Source: Gammaproteobacteria bacterium (GTDB lineage: Bacteria; Pseudomonadota; Gammaproteobacteria; GCA-001735895). Taken from it: 14,662 bases of DNA. The notes beneath the pieces are model-generated. The model had not been told where the DNA came from. It did no database searches and saw only the letters and a program-made list of their open reading frames with translations. Made by a program: the position numbers and the translations under genes. Location of the stretch: positions 1 through 14,662 of the forward strand of contig JANTFY010000035.1 in the NCBI GenBank assembly GCA_024763185.1. Direction: 5' to 3'. Shown in pieces: positions 14,535 to 14,662 of this stretch. Numbering within the stretch: position 1 is the stretch's first letter; each line of letters opens with the position of its first letter.

Positions 14535-14662
14535 TGACTTAGCACCTCGATGCGCTGTGCAACAACCTCACTGTTAAAGGTTGCCAATCCTTTGTGCTGG
14601 TTATCAAGAGCACGTTGATAATAAGCAATTGCCAATTGTGGTTTATTCATGTGCTCCAGGCT
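14531..14662 (-). CDS. TPR protein, C-terminal end (partial, MshN-like position)
   Basis: Open at the right edge; the last 43 residues remain, ending at TGA 14533-14531. They include a TPR-like helix pair (residues 5-20, NKPQLAIAYYQRALDN) and a final helix VVAQRIEVLSQ. Its stop overlaps the GTG start of the ATPase gene by 4 bases, so it is an upstream member of the same operon. In the Vibrio msh locus a TPR protein (MshN) also lies directly before mshE, which supports an MshN-like identity, but the fragment is too short to decide. Confidence 0.75.
   Translation of the reverse strand, partial: SLEHMNKPQLAIAYYQRALDNQHKGLATFNSEVVAQRIEVLSQ

Overview
The window looks like chromosomal DNA of a gammaproteobacterium. 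The main reasons are an ntrB-ntrC pair whose NtrC C-terminus closely resembles the enterobacterial protein, and a type IV pilus-like operon of the MSHA kind (MshE/MshG type motor proteins). I cannot fix genus or family. Coding density is very high: no gene-free stretch exceeds about 100 bases. I see no tRNA, rRNA, CRISPR array, insertion sequence or integrase.

Region 1 (1-1658, + strand): the 3' end of ntrB (glnL) overlaps a complete ntrC (glnG) by 4 bases, the standard nitrogen-regulation two-component pair acting with sigma-54. Region 2 (1678-4742, - strand): a compact four-gene group in transcription order ABC-2 type permease, single-TM accessory protein, type IV pilin-like protein, ABC ATPase. 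The pilin sits between the two halves of the transporter, has its own strong ribosome binding site and a candidate sigma-54 promoter, and is followed by a near-perfect intrinsic terminator just before the ATPase gene. Region 3 (4769-6451, + strand): a membrane-bound sensor histidine kinase with about eight TM segments, divergent from the ABC/pilin group across only 26 bases and with no response regulator beside it. Region 4 (6464-14662, - strand): an eight-gene operon entering from the right edge: end of a TPR protein (MshN-like), MshE-type ATPase, MshG-type platform protein, a PilM/PilN-like fused protein (MshI-like), a PilO/MshJ-like protein, a PilP/MshK-like protein, a large GspK/PilX-like minor pilin, and a pseudopilin with a GspG-like DPWG motif. 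Genes overlap or lie within 4 bases of each other, so they are probably one transcript.

How it may work together: region 4 encodes the cytoplasmic motor, inner-membrane platform, alignment proteins and tip-type minor pilins of a pilus or pseudopilus. The secretin and prepilin peptidase are not in view. Region 2 supplies an additional pilin with an ABC transporter, an arrangement that recalls Myxococcus xanthus pilA-pilGHI, where an ABC transporter beside the pilin gene is needed for pili. The orphan kinase between the two groups could act like PilS, controlling pilin expression through a sigma-54 activator encoded elsewhere. This functional link is inferred from gene position and motifs; the sequence alone does not prove it.
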